Source of the DNA: Verrucomicrobiia bacterium
GTDB taxonomy: Bacteria; Verrucomicrobiota; Verrucomicrobiia; Limisphaerales; CAIMTB01
Length of the DNA: 64,000 nt
Assembly: GCA_019634625.1 (NCBI GenBank)
Contig: JAHCBA010000018.1
Span: 62,001 to 126,000 of the forward strand
Reading direction: 5' to 3'
Below, piece after piece: positions 15,634 through 24,730 of this stretch. The position numbers and the translations under genes are program-made. The notes under the pieces are model-generated. The model saw only the letters and a list, made by a program, of their open reading frames with translations, made no database searches and was not told the DNA's origin. Position 1 is the stretch's first letter; each line of letters opens with the position of its first letter.

Positions 15634-17702
15634 CGACGTGCACCTTCTGCGGGGTGGGCTGCGGTCTTTACCTCGAGACCGAGGGGGATCGCGTGGTGGG
15701 GGTGGTGCCGTGCCGGGAGCATCCGTCCAGTGCGGGCCGGTTGTGTGTGCGGGGCTGGCATGTCCACGAGGTGGCGGGATCGCCCGAGCGGCTGCGGGCG
15801 CCACGGATCCGGGAGGGGACGACGTGGAGGGAGGCCGGGTGGGACGAGGCGCTGGATTGCGTGGCGGGACGGTTCCGGTCCATCCGGGACCGGTACGGGC
15901 CGGAGGCGATCGCCTTTCTGAACTCGCCGCGCAGTTCGAATGAGGAGGCCTATCTCCTGCAGAAGCTCGCCCGGGCGGTGATCGGGACGCCGCATGTGGA
16001 CCATGGGGCCGGGGTGTACGGGCACCATTCGGTGGAAGTGTTGCTCGACCAGCTTGGAGTGGCGGCGGCGACGGGGGTGCTGGCGGATTTGAACCGAAGC
16101 GACGTGCTGCTGGTGGACGGGGTGGATCTGGCCCGGCAACTGCCGACGCTGGCGGGAACCGTGTTGAGGGCGCGGCTGGCGGGGGCGACGCTGCTGGTGG
16201 TGGACGCGCGGCGGCACCGGGTGGCCGAGAGTGCGGATGTCTTCCTGCAGGTGCGTCCGGGGACCTCGGCGATTCTGTACGGGGCCATGGCGCGGGTCAT
16301 TGTCGATCGGGGTCTGCAGAACCGGGACTTCCTGGCGGGGCGGGTGCGGGATGTGCCGTCCTTTCTCGATGCGGTGCGGACGTACGATCTGCTGGAAGCA
16401 GCGGAGCGGTGCGGGTTGCCGGCACGGACGATCGAGGCGGCGGCGATCGCCTGGGCGCGGGCGCGGGCGGGAGCGGCGATGTATTCGACGGCGGACGCCG
16501 CGCGCACCGGGGAGAGCGTGGCGGCGCTGGTGAACCTGGTGCTGCTGTGCGGTCAGGTGGGGCGTCCGGGGGCGGGGCTGTATCCGTTGGCGGAGCACAA
16601 CAACCTTCAGGGGGTATGCGATGTCGGCATGCTTCCCGACCGGTTGCCGGGGTATCGGGCGGTCGCGGACGCGGGGGCGCGGGCGGAGGTCGAGGCGGTG
16701 TGGGGGGCGCCGGTGCCGGACCGGGCCGGGGCCTCGGCGCGGGACATTCTGGCGGGCGGGCATCCGGAGATCCGGGCGTTGTGGCTGGGGCGGTACGATC
16801 CGGTGAGCACGGCGTTTGCGGGGGGGGCGGAGCGGACGTTGAAGGGCATGGAATTTGTGGCGATGCAGCACCTGTTCTGGAGCGGGGCGGCGGAGCTGGC
16901 GCATGTGGTCCTGCCGACCACGGCGTTCGGGGAGGAGACGGTCACCTTCACCAGCACGGATCGCAGGATCCAACGGGTGCGACAGGCGGTGCCGGCGTTG
17001 CCGGGACTGGAGCCGGCGTGGCGGCAGATCGTGTCCCTGGCCGGGCGCCTTGGGGCGTCGTGGGCGTACGGGGACGAGGAGGAAGTCTGGCGGGAGATTG
17101 GCCGGGTGGTGCCGGCGTATCGAGGGGCGTGTCAGGAGCGGCTGGATGCGGGGTACGGGTGTCCGTGGCCGTGCACGGACGAGCATCCGCGGGGGACGGA
17201 CGTGCTGTATGAGGAGGCGCGGGGTTGCGGCGGCGGATCCGATGGGGAGACGGGGAGGGAAGGATTGGAGGGAGGCGGCGGGGACCATGGACGGCCGTTT
17301 CGGATGCGGGCGATGGCGTGCCCGGAGGACGAGCCGGCGGACGGGGCGTATCCGTTCACCCTGATCTTCGGGGATTCGCTGTACTACTGGCATCGGAACG
17401 TGCTGGTGCGGCACAGCGAGACGCTGCAACGGGAGTACCGGATGCTGCTGCTCGATTACCCGGACGGGTTTGTGGAGATGCACGGCGACGATGCGGCATC
17501 GATCGGGGTGCGGGATGGGGGGCGGATCCGGTTGTGTTCCGAGCATGGGTGCGCGGTGACGACGGCGCGGGTGACGGAGGAGGTGCGGCGGGGTTCGGTG
17601 CATGTGCCGTATTTCCTGCGGGAAGTGGAGGAGGCGATTCTGGGTCCGCGGGCCGGGACGGCGCGGTTGCTGCCGGTCCGCATCAGCAAGGAGGGCGCAT
17701 GA
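15618..17702 (+). CDS. Formate-dehydrogenase-like molybdopterin oxidoreductase lacking the catalytic residues
   Basis: 694 aa, alignable by eye over its whole length with E. coli FdhF. The N-terminal [4Fe-4S] cluster is intact (C8, C11, C15, C43), and later blocks match (HNNLQGVCDVGMLPDRLPGY; VLPTTAFGEETVTF). The metal-ligand Sec/Cys position is Tyr134 and the adjacent His is Gly135 (GAGVYGHHSV against ARVUHGPSV). The formate-binding Arg and Gln of FdhF (333, 335) are Ala325 and His327. It should therefore not oxidise formate and may act, like NuoG, as an electron-conducting scaffold. No separate FdhB gene is present. The ATG at 15618 overlaps the protease gene. Confidence 0.85.
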   Translation: MCHTLTTCTFCGVGCGLYLETEGDRVVGVVPCREHPSSAGRLCVRGWHVHEVAGSPERLRAPRIREGTTWREAGWDEALDCVAGRFRSIRDRYGPEAIAFLNSPRSSNEEAYLLQKLARAVIGTPHVDHGAGVYGHHSVEVLLDQLGVAAATGVLADLNRSDVLLVDGVDLARQLPTLAGTVLRARLAGATLLVVDARRHRVAESADVFLQVRPGTSAILYGAMARVIVDRGLQNRDFLAGRVRDVPSFLDAVRTYDLLEAAERCGLPARTIEAAAIAWARARAGAAMYSTADAARTGESVAALVNLVLLCGQVGRPGAGLYPLAEHNNLQGVCDVGMLPDRLPGYRAVADAGARAEVEAVWGAPVPDRAGASARDILAGGHPEIRALWLGRYDPVSTAFAGGAERTLKGMEFVAMQHLFWSGAAELAHVVLPTTAFGEETVTFTSTDRRIQRVRQAVPALPGLEPAWRQIVSLAGRLGASWAYGDEEEVWREIGRVVPAYRGACQERLDAGYGCPWPCTDEHPRGTDVLYEEARGCGGGSDGETGREGLEGGGGDHGRPFRMRAMACPEDEPADGAYPFTLIFGDSLYYWHRNVLVRHSETLQREYRMLLLDYPDGFVEMHGDDAASIGVRDGGRIRLCSEHGCAVTTARVTEEVRRGSVHVPYFLREVEEAILGPRAGTARLLPVRISKEGA

Positions 17703-18796
17703 AGGCGCGGTTGACGGACACGGCGGGGCTGGGGCGGCTGCTGGACGCGTTCCGGGAGGAGGGGTGGGAGGTGGTGGCGCCGATGGAGGGGCGGGGACGG
17801 GACACGTTTTTCGAAAGGGTGACCGAGGCCAACCGTGGGGCGGTGCGATGGCATCTGCCGAACCCGGCGACGCCGGCGAAGCGATATGTCTTCCCGCCGA
17901 TCGAGTCGTTGTTCCGGATGGCGCGGGCCGATGGAAGCTGGGAGATCCGGCCGGTGACCGGGGCGCGGCGGCGGGCGTTGTTCGGGGTGCGGTCGTGCGA
18001 CCTGGCGGGATTGCGGCACCTGGACCGGTTCTTCCTGGGGGGGGCGTACCGGGACGGGTACTACGCTGCGCGGCGCGAGGCGTTGTTCCTGGTGAATGTC
18101 GTCTGCACGGATCGCGAGCGGGACATCGGGGACGATTGTTTCTGTGTGTGCACGGACACCGGACCGGCGGCGCGGGAGGGGTTCGATCTGCAGTTGATGG
18201 ATCTGGGCGGGGACCGCTGGATGGTGGTGGCGGGGACGCCGGCGGGGGAGGCGCGGTTGGAAGGGGCGGGGTTCGAGGCGTGCACGGCCGAGGCGGTGGC
18301 CCGTCGGAGGGACGTGCTGGAGGCGGTACGCGGCCAGTTCCGGACCACCACGAGCTGGTTTCCCGCGACGGTGCGGTATGTGTCGCGGGGGGAGGTGCTG
18401 GAATCGACGTGGGAGGAGATCGGGCGACGGTGTGTGGAGTGCGGGGGCTGCACGTATGTGTGTCCGGCCTGCACCTGCTTCACGATGACCGACCGGCGGA
18501 CGGGTCCGGAGAGCTGGGAACGGGTCCGGCTGTGGGATGCGTGCGCGCTGGGCGGGTTCACGCGGATGGCGGGCGGGCACAATCCGAGGCGGGCGGTGCA
18601 TGACCGGCGCAACCGGCGGTTTTTCCGGAAGCTGGCGCAGTACTTCATCGAGCGGGAACTGAGCATGGCCTGCGTGGGGTGCGGCCGGTGCGCGTCGGTG
18701 TGCCACGGGGATGTCGGGATGCCCTCGGTGGTGGAGATGATCCGGAGGGCGACGGCACGGAACGGCGGGGGCGGAAAGGAGGCGGAAACGCCATGA
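17699..18796 (+). CDS. Sulfhydrogenase beta-like iron-sulfur subunit (HydB/AsrA family)
   Basis: 365 aa. The N-terminal part has the family marks VFPPIESLFRM and FGVRSCDLAGLRHLDRFF. The C-terminal part has two cluster motifs, C245/C248/C251/C255 (plus C258) and C325/C328/C331/C335. In archaeal sulfhydrogenase and in anaerobic sulfite reductase A, this subunit wires the NAD(P)-flavin subunit to the rest of the complex. It overlaps both neighbours by four bases, and the flavin partner follows directly. Confidence 0.9.
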   Translation: MKARLTDTAGLGRLLDAFREEGWEVVAPMEGRGRDTFFERVTEANRGAVRWHLPNPATPAKRYVFPPIESLFRMARADGSWEIRPVTGARRRALFGVRSCDLAGLRHLDRFFLGGAYRDGYYAARREALFLVNVVCTDRERDIGDDCFCVCTDTGPAAREGFDLQLMDLGGDRWMVVAGTPAGEARLEGAGFEACTAEAVARRRDVLEAVRGQFRTTTSWFPATVRYVSRGEVLESTWEEIGRRCVECGGCTYVCPACTCFTMTDRRTGPESWERVRLWDACALGGFTRMAGGHNPRRAVHDRRNRRFFRKLAQYFIERELSMACVGCGRCASVCHGDVGMPSVVEMIRRATARNGGGGKEAETP

Positions 18797-19641
18797 ACCC
18801 GGGGTTGTCCGACAACCTGTATCTGCCGCGCCCGGCGATTCTGGAGCGGGTGACGGACGAGATCGACGAGGTGCGGACGTTTCACTGGCGGTTCGAGGAT
18901 CCGGCGGATGGGGAGGCGTTCCGGAAGTTCCGTCCGGGACAGTTTGCGCAGGTCTCGATGTACGGTGTGGGGGAGTTTCCGGCGTCGCTGCCGCCGAGTC
19001 CGACGGAGGGGGAGACCTTTTTCACGGTGCGCCGGGTGGGGGCCTGCACGGCGGCGCTGCACGGCATGCGGGCGGGCGACCGGTTCGGGGTGCGGGGTCC
19101 GTACGGGAACGGATTTCCGATGGAATCGTATGAAGGACGGAACCTGCTGTTTGTGGCGGGCGGGATCGGACTGATCCCGTTGCGGTCGTGCATCCGGTAT
19201 GCGATGGCGCGGCGGGAGCGGTATGGCCGGATCCTGATCCTGCTGGGGGCGCGTTCGCCGCGCGAACTGATGTACCGGAGCGACCTCGAGGCGTGGGGGC
19301 GGGATGCCGGGGTGGAGTGCCACCTGACGGTGGACCGGGCGACGGAGGGATGGGGCGGGCATGTGGGCGTGGTGGGCGGGCTGTTCCGGAGGGAGGAGGT
19401 CCGGTTGCCGGTGGCGGACACGGTGGCGTTCGTGTGTGGGCCGCCGGTGATGTTCCGGTTTGTGATCCGGGACCTGCTGGCGCTGGGATTCTCCGGGGAG
19501 GCGATCGTGTCCACGCTGGAGCGGTACATGAAGTGCGGGGTGGGCAAGTGCGGGCACTGCTGCATCGGGGTGGCGTATGTGTGCGTGGACGGCCCGGTGT
19601 TCAGCTACGCGCAGATTCAACGGCTGGGGGAGGACATATGA
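18793..19641 (+). CDS. Sulfhydrogenase gamma-like NAD(P)/FAD diaphorase subunit (HydG/AsrB family)
   Basis: 282 aa ferredoxin-NADP reductase fold. An FAD-binding barrel (KFRPGQFAQVSMYGVGEFP), GPYGNGFPME, then the nucleotide domain (FVAGGIGLIPLRSCIRYA, CGPPVMFRFV) and a C-terminal [2Fe-2S] motif (MKCGVGKCGHCCIG...C). This is the pyridine-nucleotide port of group 3b hydrogenases. Here it would connect NAD(H) or NADP(H) to the Hdr/Mvh assembly; which nucleotide cannot be told by eye. Confidence 0.91.
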   Translation: MNPGLSDNLYLPRPAILERVTDEIDEVRTFHWRFEDPADGEAFRKFRPGQFAQVSMYGVGEFPASLPPSPTEGETFFTVRRVGACTAALHGMRAGDRFGVRGPYGNGFPMESYEGRNLLFVAGGIGLIPLRSCIRYAMARRERYGRILILLGARSPRELMYRSDLEAWGRDAGVECHLTVDRATEGWGGHVGVVGGLFRREEVRLPVADTVAFVCGPPVMFRFVIRDLLALGFSGEAIVSTLERYMKCGVGKCGHCCIGVAYVCVDGPVFSYAQIQRLGEDI

Positions 19642-20120
19642 GCACCGGACTGGACGCGGTCATGGACGGGGCGTTGCGGGGCCGGGTGGCGGTGGTGGGG
19701 CTGGGGGAGGTGGCGTCGGGGGACGACGGTGCCGGGGTGCGTCTGGTGCGGGCGCTGAGGAGGCGCCGCCGGGGTTGCCGGTGTGTGGAAGCCGGCACGG
19801 CACCGGAGCGGCACCTGTGCGGACTGGGACGGGAGGAACTGGACGCGGTGCTGCTGGTGGACGCGGTGGATTTCGGAGGGGCGGCGGGGGCGGTGGGGTG
19901 GTGGGGGACGGAAGAGATCCGGGCGCGGTATCCGCAGGTGGGCACGCACCGGCTCTCGCTGGGTTTGATGGCGCGGGCGTTGTCCGGGGAGGGCAGGACA
20001 CGGGTCTGGCTGCTGGGGGTGCAGCCGGGGTCGATGCGGCGGGGGGCCGGGCTGTCGGGTCCGGTGGCACGGACCTGCGGCGGGCTGCTGAGGCTGTTGT
20101 GCGGCGTGTTGCGGGATTGA
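19638..20120 (+). CDS. Second [NiFe] hydrogenase maturation endopeptidase
   Basis: 160 aa. GLGEVASGDDGAGVRLVRAL replaces the usual GNxLxxDDGxG; the first conserved Asn is a Glu-containing variant. VLLVDAVDFGG and THRLSLGLM follow. It lies between the cytosolic diaphorase genes and the membrane hydrogenase genes, so its likely target is the group 4 large subunit at 22112, whose cleavage site follows Arg530. Two separate proteases for two separate hydrogenases fit the known one-to-one specificity. Confidence 0.82.
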   Translation: MSTGLDAVMDGALRGRVAVVGLGEVASGDDGAGVRLVRALRRRRRGCRCVEAGTAPERHLCGLGREELDAVLLVDAVDFGGAAGAVGWWGTEEIRARYPQVGTHRLSLGLMARALSGEGRTRVWLLGVQPGSMRRGAGLSGPVARTCGGLLRLLCGVLRD

Positions 20121-20123
20121 CGG

Positions 20124-22115
20124 ATGGACGAGGCGCGTATGCCCACGGCGGAACAACTGGTGATGACGGCGATGCTCCTGTGCGGGGCGGGGGCGGTGGC
20201 GACGTCGTGGGGTGGGAGGCGGGCGCGTTGGGCGGGGCGGGTGAATGTGGCGGTCACGGTGGCGAGCGGCCTGGCGGCGGGCTGGGGGGCGATGGCGGTG
20301 CTGGCCATGGGGCCGGGGGAGTCGGTGCAATTCCTGCGCATGCCTCGGGTGGGGTTTGCGTTGCGGCTGCATGTGGACGGGTTGAGCGCGGAGTTCCTGC
20401 TGCTGGCGGCGGGGATATCGATTCCGGCCTCGGTGTATTCGCTGCGGTACCTGGAGCACTACCGTGGGGACACCGGGCGGTATCACCCGCCGTTTCTGGT
20501 TTTTCTGGCGGCGATGTACGGGCTGGTGAGCACCACCGACATGATGTGGTTCTTCTTCATCTTCTGGCAGCTCATGACCCTGCCCGGGTATGCGCTGATC
20601 CGGTATGAACGGAACCGGCCGGAACATCGGAGGGCGGCATGGCGGTATCTGGTGATGATGCAGATCGCCTGCGTCATCACGATGGCGGGAGCGGAATTGG
20701 TGGCGGGGCCGGGCGGGGGGGCGGCGGCCGGGAACGGGTTGCGGTACGACTTCGGCACGGTCACGGCGCAACTGCCGGAACTGCTGCGGGACCGGCCGGG
20801 AACGACGACCCTGGCCTTTGCGCTCTTCCTGGCCGGGTTTGGCATCAAGATGGGGATGTGGCCGTTCGGGCAGGTCTGGCTGCCGGACGCGCATCCGGCG
20901 GCGCCGTCGCCGGTGAGCGCGATGTTGTCGGGGGTGATGATCAAGACCGGGGTGTACGGGTTGGTGCGGTACTTCTTCTGGCTGGTGCCGGAGGAGGGGC
21001 GGGAGGCGTTCCCGCTGGCGGCGTGGGGGGGATGGGTGACGGTGTTGGGGACGGTGACGCTGCTGACGGGGACGGTGCAGGCATTGCGGCAGGACGCGAC
21101 GAAGCGGCTGCTGGCGTTCAGCAGCATCGGGCAGGTGGGGTACATCCTGCTGGGGGTGGGGATGGCGATGGTGCTGCTGCCGAGGGGAGGAAAGTGGGCG
21201 GCGCTGGGGACGTTCGCGCTGGCGGGGGCGCTGTTGCATGTGTGGAACCACGGGGTGTTCAAGGCGCTGCACTTCCTGCATGCCGGATCCATTCTGAGGG
21301 CGACCGGGACGCAGGATTTGAACCGGCTGGGCGGGCTGATGCGGGCGATGCCATGGACCGGGGCGACGGCGTTGGTGGCGACGCTGGCGATCGCCGGGGT
21401 GCCGCCGCTGAACGGGTTTGTGAGCAAGTGGGCGCTGTACAGCGCGGCGTTTGGGGCGGGGCGCGAGGTCTGGTTTCTGGCGTTGTGCGGGATGGTGGCG
21501 CTGTTCACCGGGGCGCTGACGCTGGCGTTGTTCGTGAAGTTCTTCGGGGTGAGTTTTCTGGGGCGATCCGGACCGTGGTCGGGGCCCTGGGTGACGACGG
21601 CGGCAGACGACGGCCCTTCGAACGGTGCGGGGAACGGGATGAGCCGGCGTCGGCCGGGACTGGAGGCGAGCCGGGAAGTGCCGGGAACGATGCTGGGGGC
21701 CCAGGGAGCCCTGGCGGCGTTGTGCGTGGTGCTGGGCCTGGTGCCGGGGATCGGGTTGGGGGCGATGGCGCAGGCGATGCGGACGAGTCCGGGCGGGTAC
21801 GGTCCGGTGCTGGTATCGGGGATGACCGGGGAAGGGGGTTGGTGGAGATGGGAAGGTCCGGGCGGGGTGTCGCTGCTGATGCCGCTGGCGGTGGTGGCGA
21901 TGCTGGGGATCGGTTACGGGCTGGCGTCGTGGGTGGTGCGGTGGGGAGGGGCGAAGCGGCGTCAGGATGCGCCGTGGTTGTGCGGGTACGCGGTGGAGGC
22001 GGATGAGCACCGGTATGGGGCGCGCCAGTTCTATGGCGAGTTGAAGCGGTGGACACGGTGGGCGGGAGGCGAGGCGCCCCGGGCGCGCGATGCGGGAAGG
22101 GAGGAGGCACCATGA
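20124..22115 (+). CDS. Ion-translocating membrane subunit of group 4 hydrogenase (HyfB/HycC/MrpD type)
   Basis: 663 aa, about 14-16 transmembrane helices. The proton-conducting antiporter-like core is clear: LHVDGLSAEFLLLAAGISIP, the helix with MWPFGQVWLPDAHPAAPSPVSAMLSGVMIKTGVYGL (conserved Lys and His), and HVWNHGVFKALHFLHAGSI. The C-terminal part carries a cytoplasmic loop and an end segment (YAVEADEHRYGARQFYGELK). It is the only antiporter-type subunit in the cluster, so the complex has one ion channel rather than the several in Hyf or complex I. Overlaps the large-subunit gene by four bases. Confidence 0.92.
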   Translation: MDEARMPTAEQLVMTAMLLCGAGAVATSWGGRRARWAGRVNVAVTVASGLAAGWGAMAVLAMGPGESVQFLRMPRVGFALRLHVDGLSAEFLLLAAGISIPASVYSLRYLEHYRGDTGRYHPPFLVFLAAMYGLVSTTDMMWFFFIFWQLMTLPGYALIRYERNRPEHRRAAWRYLVMMQIACVITMAGAELVAGPGGGAAAGNGLRYDFGTVTAQLPELLRDRPGTTTLAFALFLAGFGIKMGMWPFGQVWLPDAHPAAPSPVSAMLSGVMIKTGVYGLVRYFFWLVPEEGREAFPLAAWGGWVTVLGTVTLLTGTVQALRQDATKRLLAFSSIGQVGYILLGVGMAMVLLPRGGKWAALGTFALAGALLHVWNHGVFKALHFLHAGSILRATGTQDLNRLGGLMRAMPWTGATALVATLAIAGVPPLNGFVSKWALYSAAFGAGREVWFLALCGMVALFTGALTLALFVKFFGVSFLGRSGPWSGPWVTTAADDGPSNGAGNGMSRRRPGLEASREVPGTMLGAQGALAALCVVLGLVPGIGLGAMAQAMRTSPGGYGPVLVSGMTGEGGWWRWEGPGGVSLLMPLAVVAMLGIGYGLASWVVRWGGAKRRQDAPWLCGYAVEADEHRYGARQFYGELKRWTRWAGGEAPRARDAGREEAP

Positions 22116-23797
22116 CGGTTCATGAGCGGCTCGAGCAGATTCGGGCGCACGGGGGCCCGGCGATCCGAAGGGCGTCGCTGCCGGGCGACCGGCGGCTGCT
22201 GGTCTGGGTCGAGGCGGCCTCGGTTCGGGAGGTGTGCCGATACCTGTTCCGGGATCTGGAGGCGCGATACGTGATCAGCGTGGGGGCCGACGACCGGCCC
22301 TATTCCGGGGGGTTCGTGGTGGCCCACATCTTCGCGTGGGACGGGGACGGATTGCTGGCCTGCGTGCTGGTGGAACTGCCGTCCGAGCGTCCGCGGCTGG
22401 ACAGCATCAGTCCGCTGGTGCCGGCGGCGGGTTGGGCGGAGCGGGAGTTCCGGGATCTGGTGGGGATCGAACCGGTGGGGCACCCGTATCCGAAGCGGCT
22501 GATCCTGCCGGACGGCTGGCCGGAGGGGGTGCATCCGTTGAGGAAGGATGTGGCGCACGACCATGTGCCGGACGGGTACGACGCGGAGAAGGAGTTTGGG
22601 TTCGACGAGGTGCCGGAGGGGTGCGTGGCGATCCCCTTCGGGCCGTTTCATCCGACCCTGGACGAGCCGGCGCATTTCCGGTTGTACGTCGAGGGGGAAC
22701 GGGTGCGGGGGTGCGAGTACCGGGGGTTCATGGTGCACCGGGGGATCGAGAAGCTGGCCGAGTCGGTGATGGGGTACAACGACATCCCGGTGATGGCCGA
22801 GCGCATCTGCGGCATCTGCGGGTGCGTGCATTCGGTGGCCTATGTGCAGGCGGTGGAGGAGGCGGCGGGCGTGCCGGTGCCGCCGCGGGCCGAGTACATC
22901 CGGACCGTGCTGCTCGAGATCGAGCGGCTGCACAGTCATCTCCTGTGGGTGGGTCTGGCGGGGCACCTGGTCGGCTTCGACACGCTGTTCATGCACGCCT
23001 TCCGGGTTCGGGAACCGGTGATGGAACTGGCGGAGCGGCTGACGGGGAACCGGAAGACCTATGGATTGTGCGTGGTGGGGGGTGTGCGTTGGGATTTGAA
23101 CGACACGGCGCGGGACGATTGCCGGCGGGTGATGGACCGGTTGGAGTCGGAATGGCGGGCATTGACGGGGCCGCTGCTGCGGGACGGGAATGTGCAGGCG
23201 CGGACGCGGGACATCGGGGTGGCGACGGCGGAGGCGGTGAAGGAACTGGGTCTGGTGGGGCCGGTGGCGCGGGCGGCCGGGGTGGACCTCGATGTCCGGC
23301 GCGACCATCCGTACGCGGCGTACGGACGGGTGGCATTCGAGGTGATCACCGCGGACGGGGGCGACGTGTGGGCGCGGGTGGTGGTGCGGGCCCTGGAGGT
23401 GTTCCAGTCGATCCGCATCGTGCGGCAGTGTCTGGACAAGATGGAACCGGGTCCGCTGGTGACGGTGCTGGACGGGGAACTGCCGGCGGGGCGCCTGGGG
23501 TTGTCGTCGGTCGAGGCGCCGCGGGGCGAGTCGCATCATTTCCTGGTGACCGGGGAAGGGAACCGGCCGCGGCGCTGGCGGGTGCGGGCGCCGACGTACC
23601 AGAATCTTCAGGGTGTGCCGGGAATGATCCGGGACCGGACGCTGGCGGACATGACGATTGCGCTGGGGAGCATCGATCCGTGTTTCTCCTGCACCGACCG
23701 GCTGGAGACAGTGGAGATTGGGACGGGGACGATGCGGGTCTGGACGGCGGAAGAGGTGGCGGAGCTGGGACGACGGCGGGAAGGGAGGCGGTCATGA
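22112..23797 (+). CDS. Group 4 [NiFe] hydrogenase large subunit, NuoC-NuoD-like fusion (HycE/HyfG type)
   Basis: 561 aa. Residues 1-~160 are the 30-kDa NuoC-like domain; the rest is NuoD-like. Unlike NuoD it keeps all four nickel cysteines: ERICGICGCVHS (C233, C236) and DPCFSCTDR (C524, C527), so it is a hydrogenase and not complex I. A 31-residue C-terminal peptide after Arg530 is the expected protease target. It would oxidise ferredoxin and evolve H2 while pumping ions, or run the reverse reaction. Confidence 0.94.
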   Translation: MTVHERLEQIRAHGGPAIRRASLPGDRRLLVWVEAASVREVCRYLFRDLEARYVISVGADDRPYSGGFVVAHIFAWDGDGLLACVLVELPSERPRLDSISPLVPAAGWAEREFRDLVGIEPVGHPYPKRLILPDGWPEGVHPLRKDVAHDHVPDGYDAEKEFGFDEVPEGCVAIPFGPFHPTLDEPAHFRLYVEGERVRGCEYRGFMVHRGIEKLAESVMGYNDIPVMAERICGICGCVHSVAYVQAVEEAAGVPVPPRAEYIRTVLLEIERLHSHLLWVGLAGHLVGFDTLFMHAFRVREPVMELAERLTGNRKTYGLCVVGGVRWDLNDTARDDCRRVMDRLESEWRALTGPLLRDGNVQARTRDIGVATAEAVKELGLVGPVARAAGVDLDVRRDHPYAAYGRVAFEVITADGGDVWARVVVRALEVFQSIRIVRQCLDKMEPGPLVTVLDGELPAGRLGLSSVEAPRGESHHFLVTGEGNRPRRWRVRAPTYQNLQGVPGMIRDRTLADMTIALGSIDPCFSCTDRLETVEIGTGTMRVWTAEEVAELGRRREGRRS

Positions 23798-24717
23798 CCT
23801 GGGGGATCGTCTGGGGCCTGGCGACGGGATTGGGGTATGCGTTGGGGGTGCTGGCGCTGGCGCCGCTGGTGGACGGCGCGATGCGGCGGGTGACGGCGCG
23901 GTTGCAGGCGCGGCAGGGACCGCCCCTGGCGCAGGGGTACTGGGATTTGCTGAAGCTGCTTGGGAAGGAGGACATCGAGGTGGGTGTGAGCCCGGTCATG
24001 CAGCGGGTGGCGGTGGGGATGGGCTGGGCGAGTGTGGTGGCGGTGGCGACCCTGGTGCCGCCCGGGGTGAGACCGGGCTGGGGAGTGGCGGGGGACGGCA
24101 TCCTGCTGATGTACCTGCTGGTGCTGGCGGGGGTGGGAACGTTGCTGGCGGGGCTGGCGGCGGGATCGACCTATTCGCTGGTCGGGATCAGCCGGGAGAT
24201 GATGAGCCTGCTGTTGCTCGAGCCGCTGCTGGCGATGGCGCTGGCGATGCGGGCGGTGCAGGAGGGGTCGTTGCGGTTGGAAGTGTTGTTTGGTCCGCCC
24301 GGTCTGCTGGGGGCGGGTCCGGTGTCGGGACTGCTGCTGCTGGGGGTATTGCTGGCGGCGTTGCCGGCGCTGGTGCAACGGGCGCCGTTCGACACGACGG
24401 AAGCGGAGACGGAGTTGATGGACGGGCCGATGGGGGAGTATTCGGGGCCGAAGCTGGCGCTGCTGCGGTGGGTGCGGATGGTGAAGCTGGTGGTGTACAG
24501 CGGGCTGCTGGTGATGGTGTTTGCGCCGCCTCCGGCGGGGTGGAGCACGGCCGGGGCGCTGCTGTGGTATTGGGGCTGGGTGGCGGTGTTGATCCTGGGG
24601 GTGACGCTGGTGGCGGCGACGCATGCGCGATATCGAATCGACCAGGCGTTGCGCCGGTTTGGAATCTGGCTGGGGCTGGCGACCATCGCCCTGCTGCTGG
24701 CCACGCAAGGTTACTGA
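23794..24717 (+). CDS. Membrane anchor subunit, NuoH/HycD/HyfC type
   Basis: 307 aa with eight predicted transmembrane helices. Loops carry the conserved charged motifs of NuoH-type proteins: RLQARQGPPLAQGYWDLLKLLGKEDI near the N-terminus, and RAPFDTTEAETELMDGPMGEYSGPKLALLRW in the middle. It links the hydrogenase arm to the ion channel subunit. Four-base overlap with the large-subunit gene. Confidence 0.94.
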   Translation: MTWGIVWGLATGLGYALGVLALAPLVDGAMRRVTARLQARQGPPLAQGYWDLLKLLGKEDIEVGVSPVMQRVAVGMGWASVVAVATLVPPGVRPGWGVAGDGILLMYLLVLAGVGTLLAGLAAGSTYSLVGISREMMSLLLLEPLLAMALAMRAVQEGSLRLEVLFGPPGLLGAGPVSGLLLLGVLLAALPALVQRAPFDTTEAETELMDGPMGEYSGPKLALLRWVRMVKLVVYSGLLVMVFAPPPAGWSTAGALLWYWGWVAVLILGVTLVAATHARYRIDQALRRFGIWLGLATIALLLATQGY

Positions 24718-24730
24718 AGGAGAGAACGCC

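Noticed and set aside
12692-17603. Minus-strand open frames of about 975 and 1005 codons across the hydrogenase genes
   Set aside because: Pro/Arg/His-rich shadow frames antisense to the large subunit, protease and Fdh-like genes; no start context or motif.
15618-17702. An active formate dehydrogenase
   Set aside because: The Sec/Cys ligand, adjacent His and formate-binding Arg are all replaced, so naming it fdhA would mislead.
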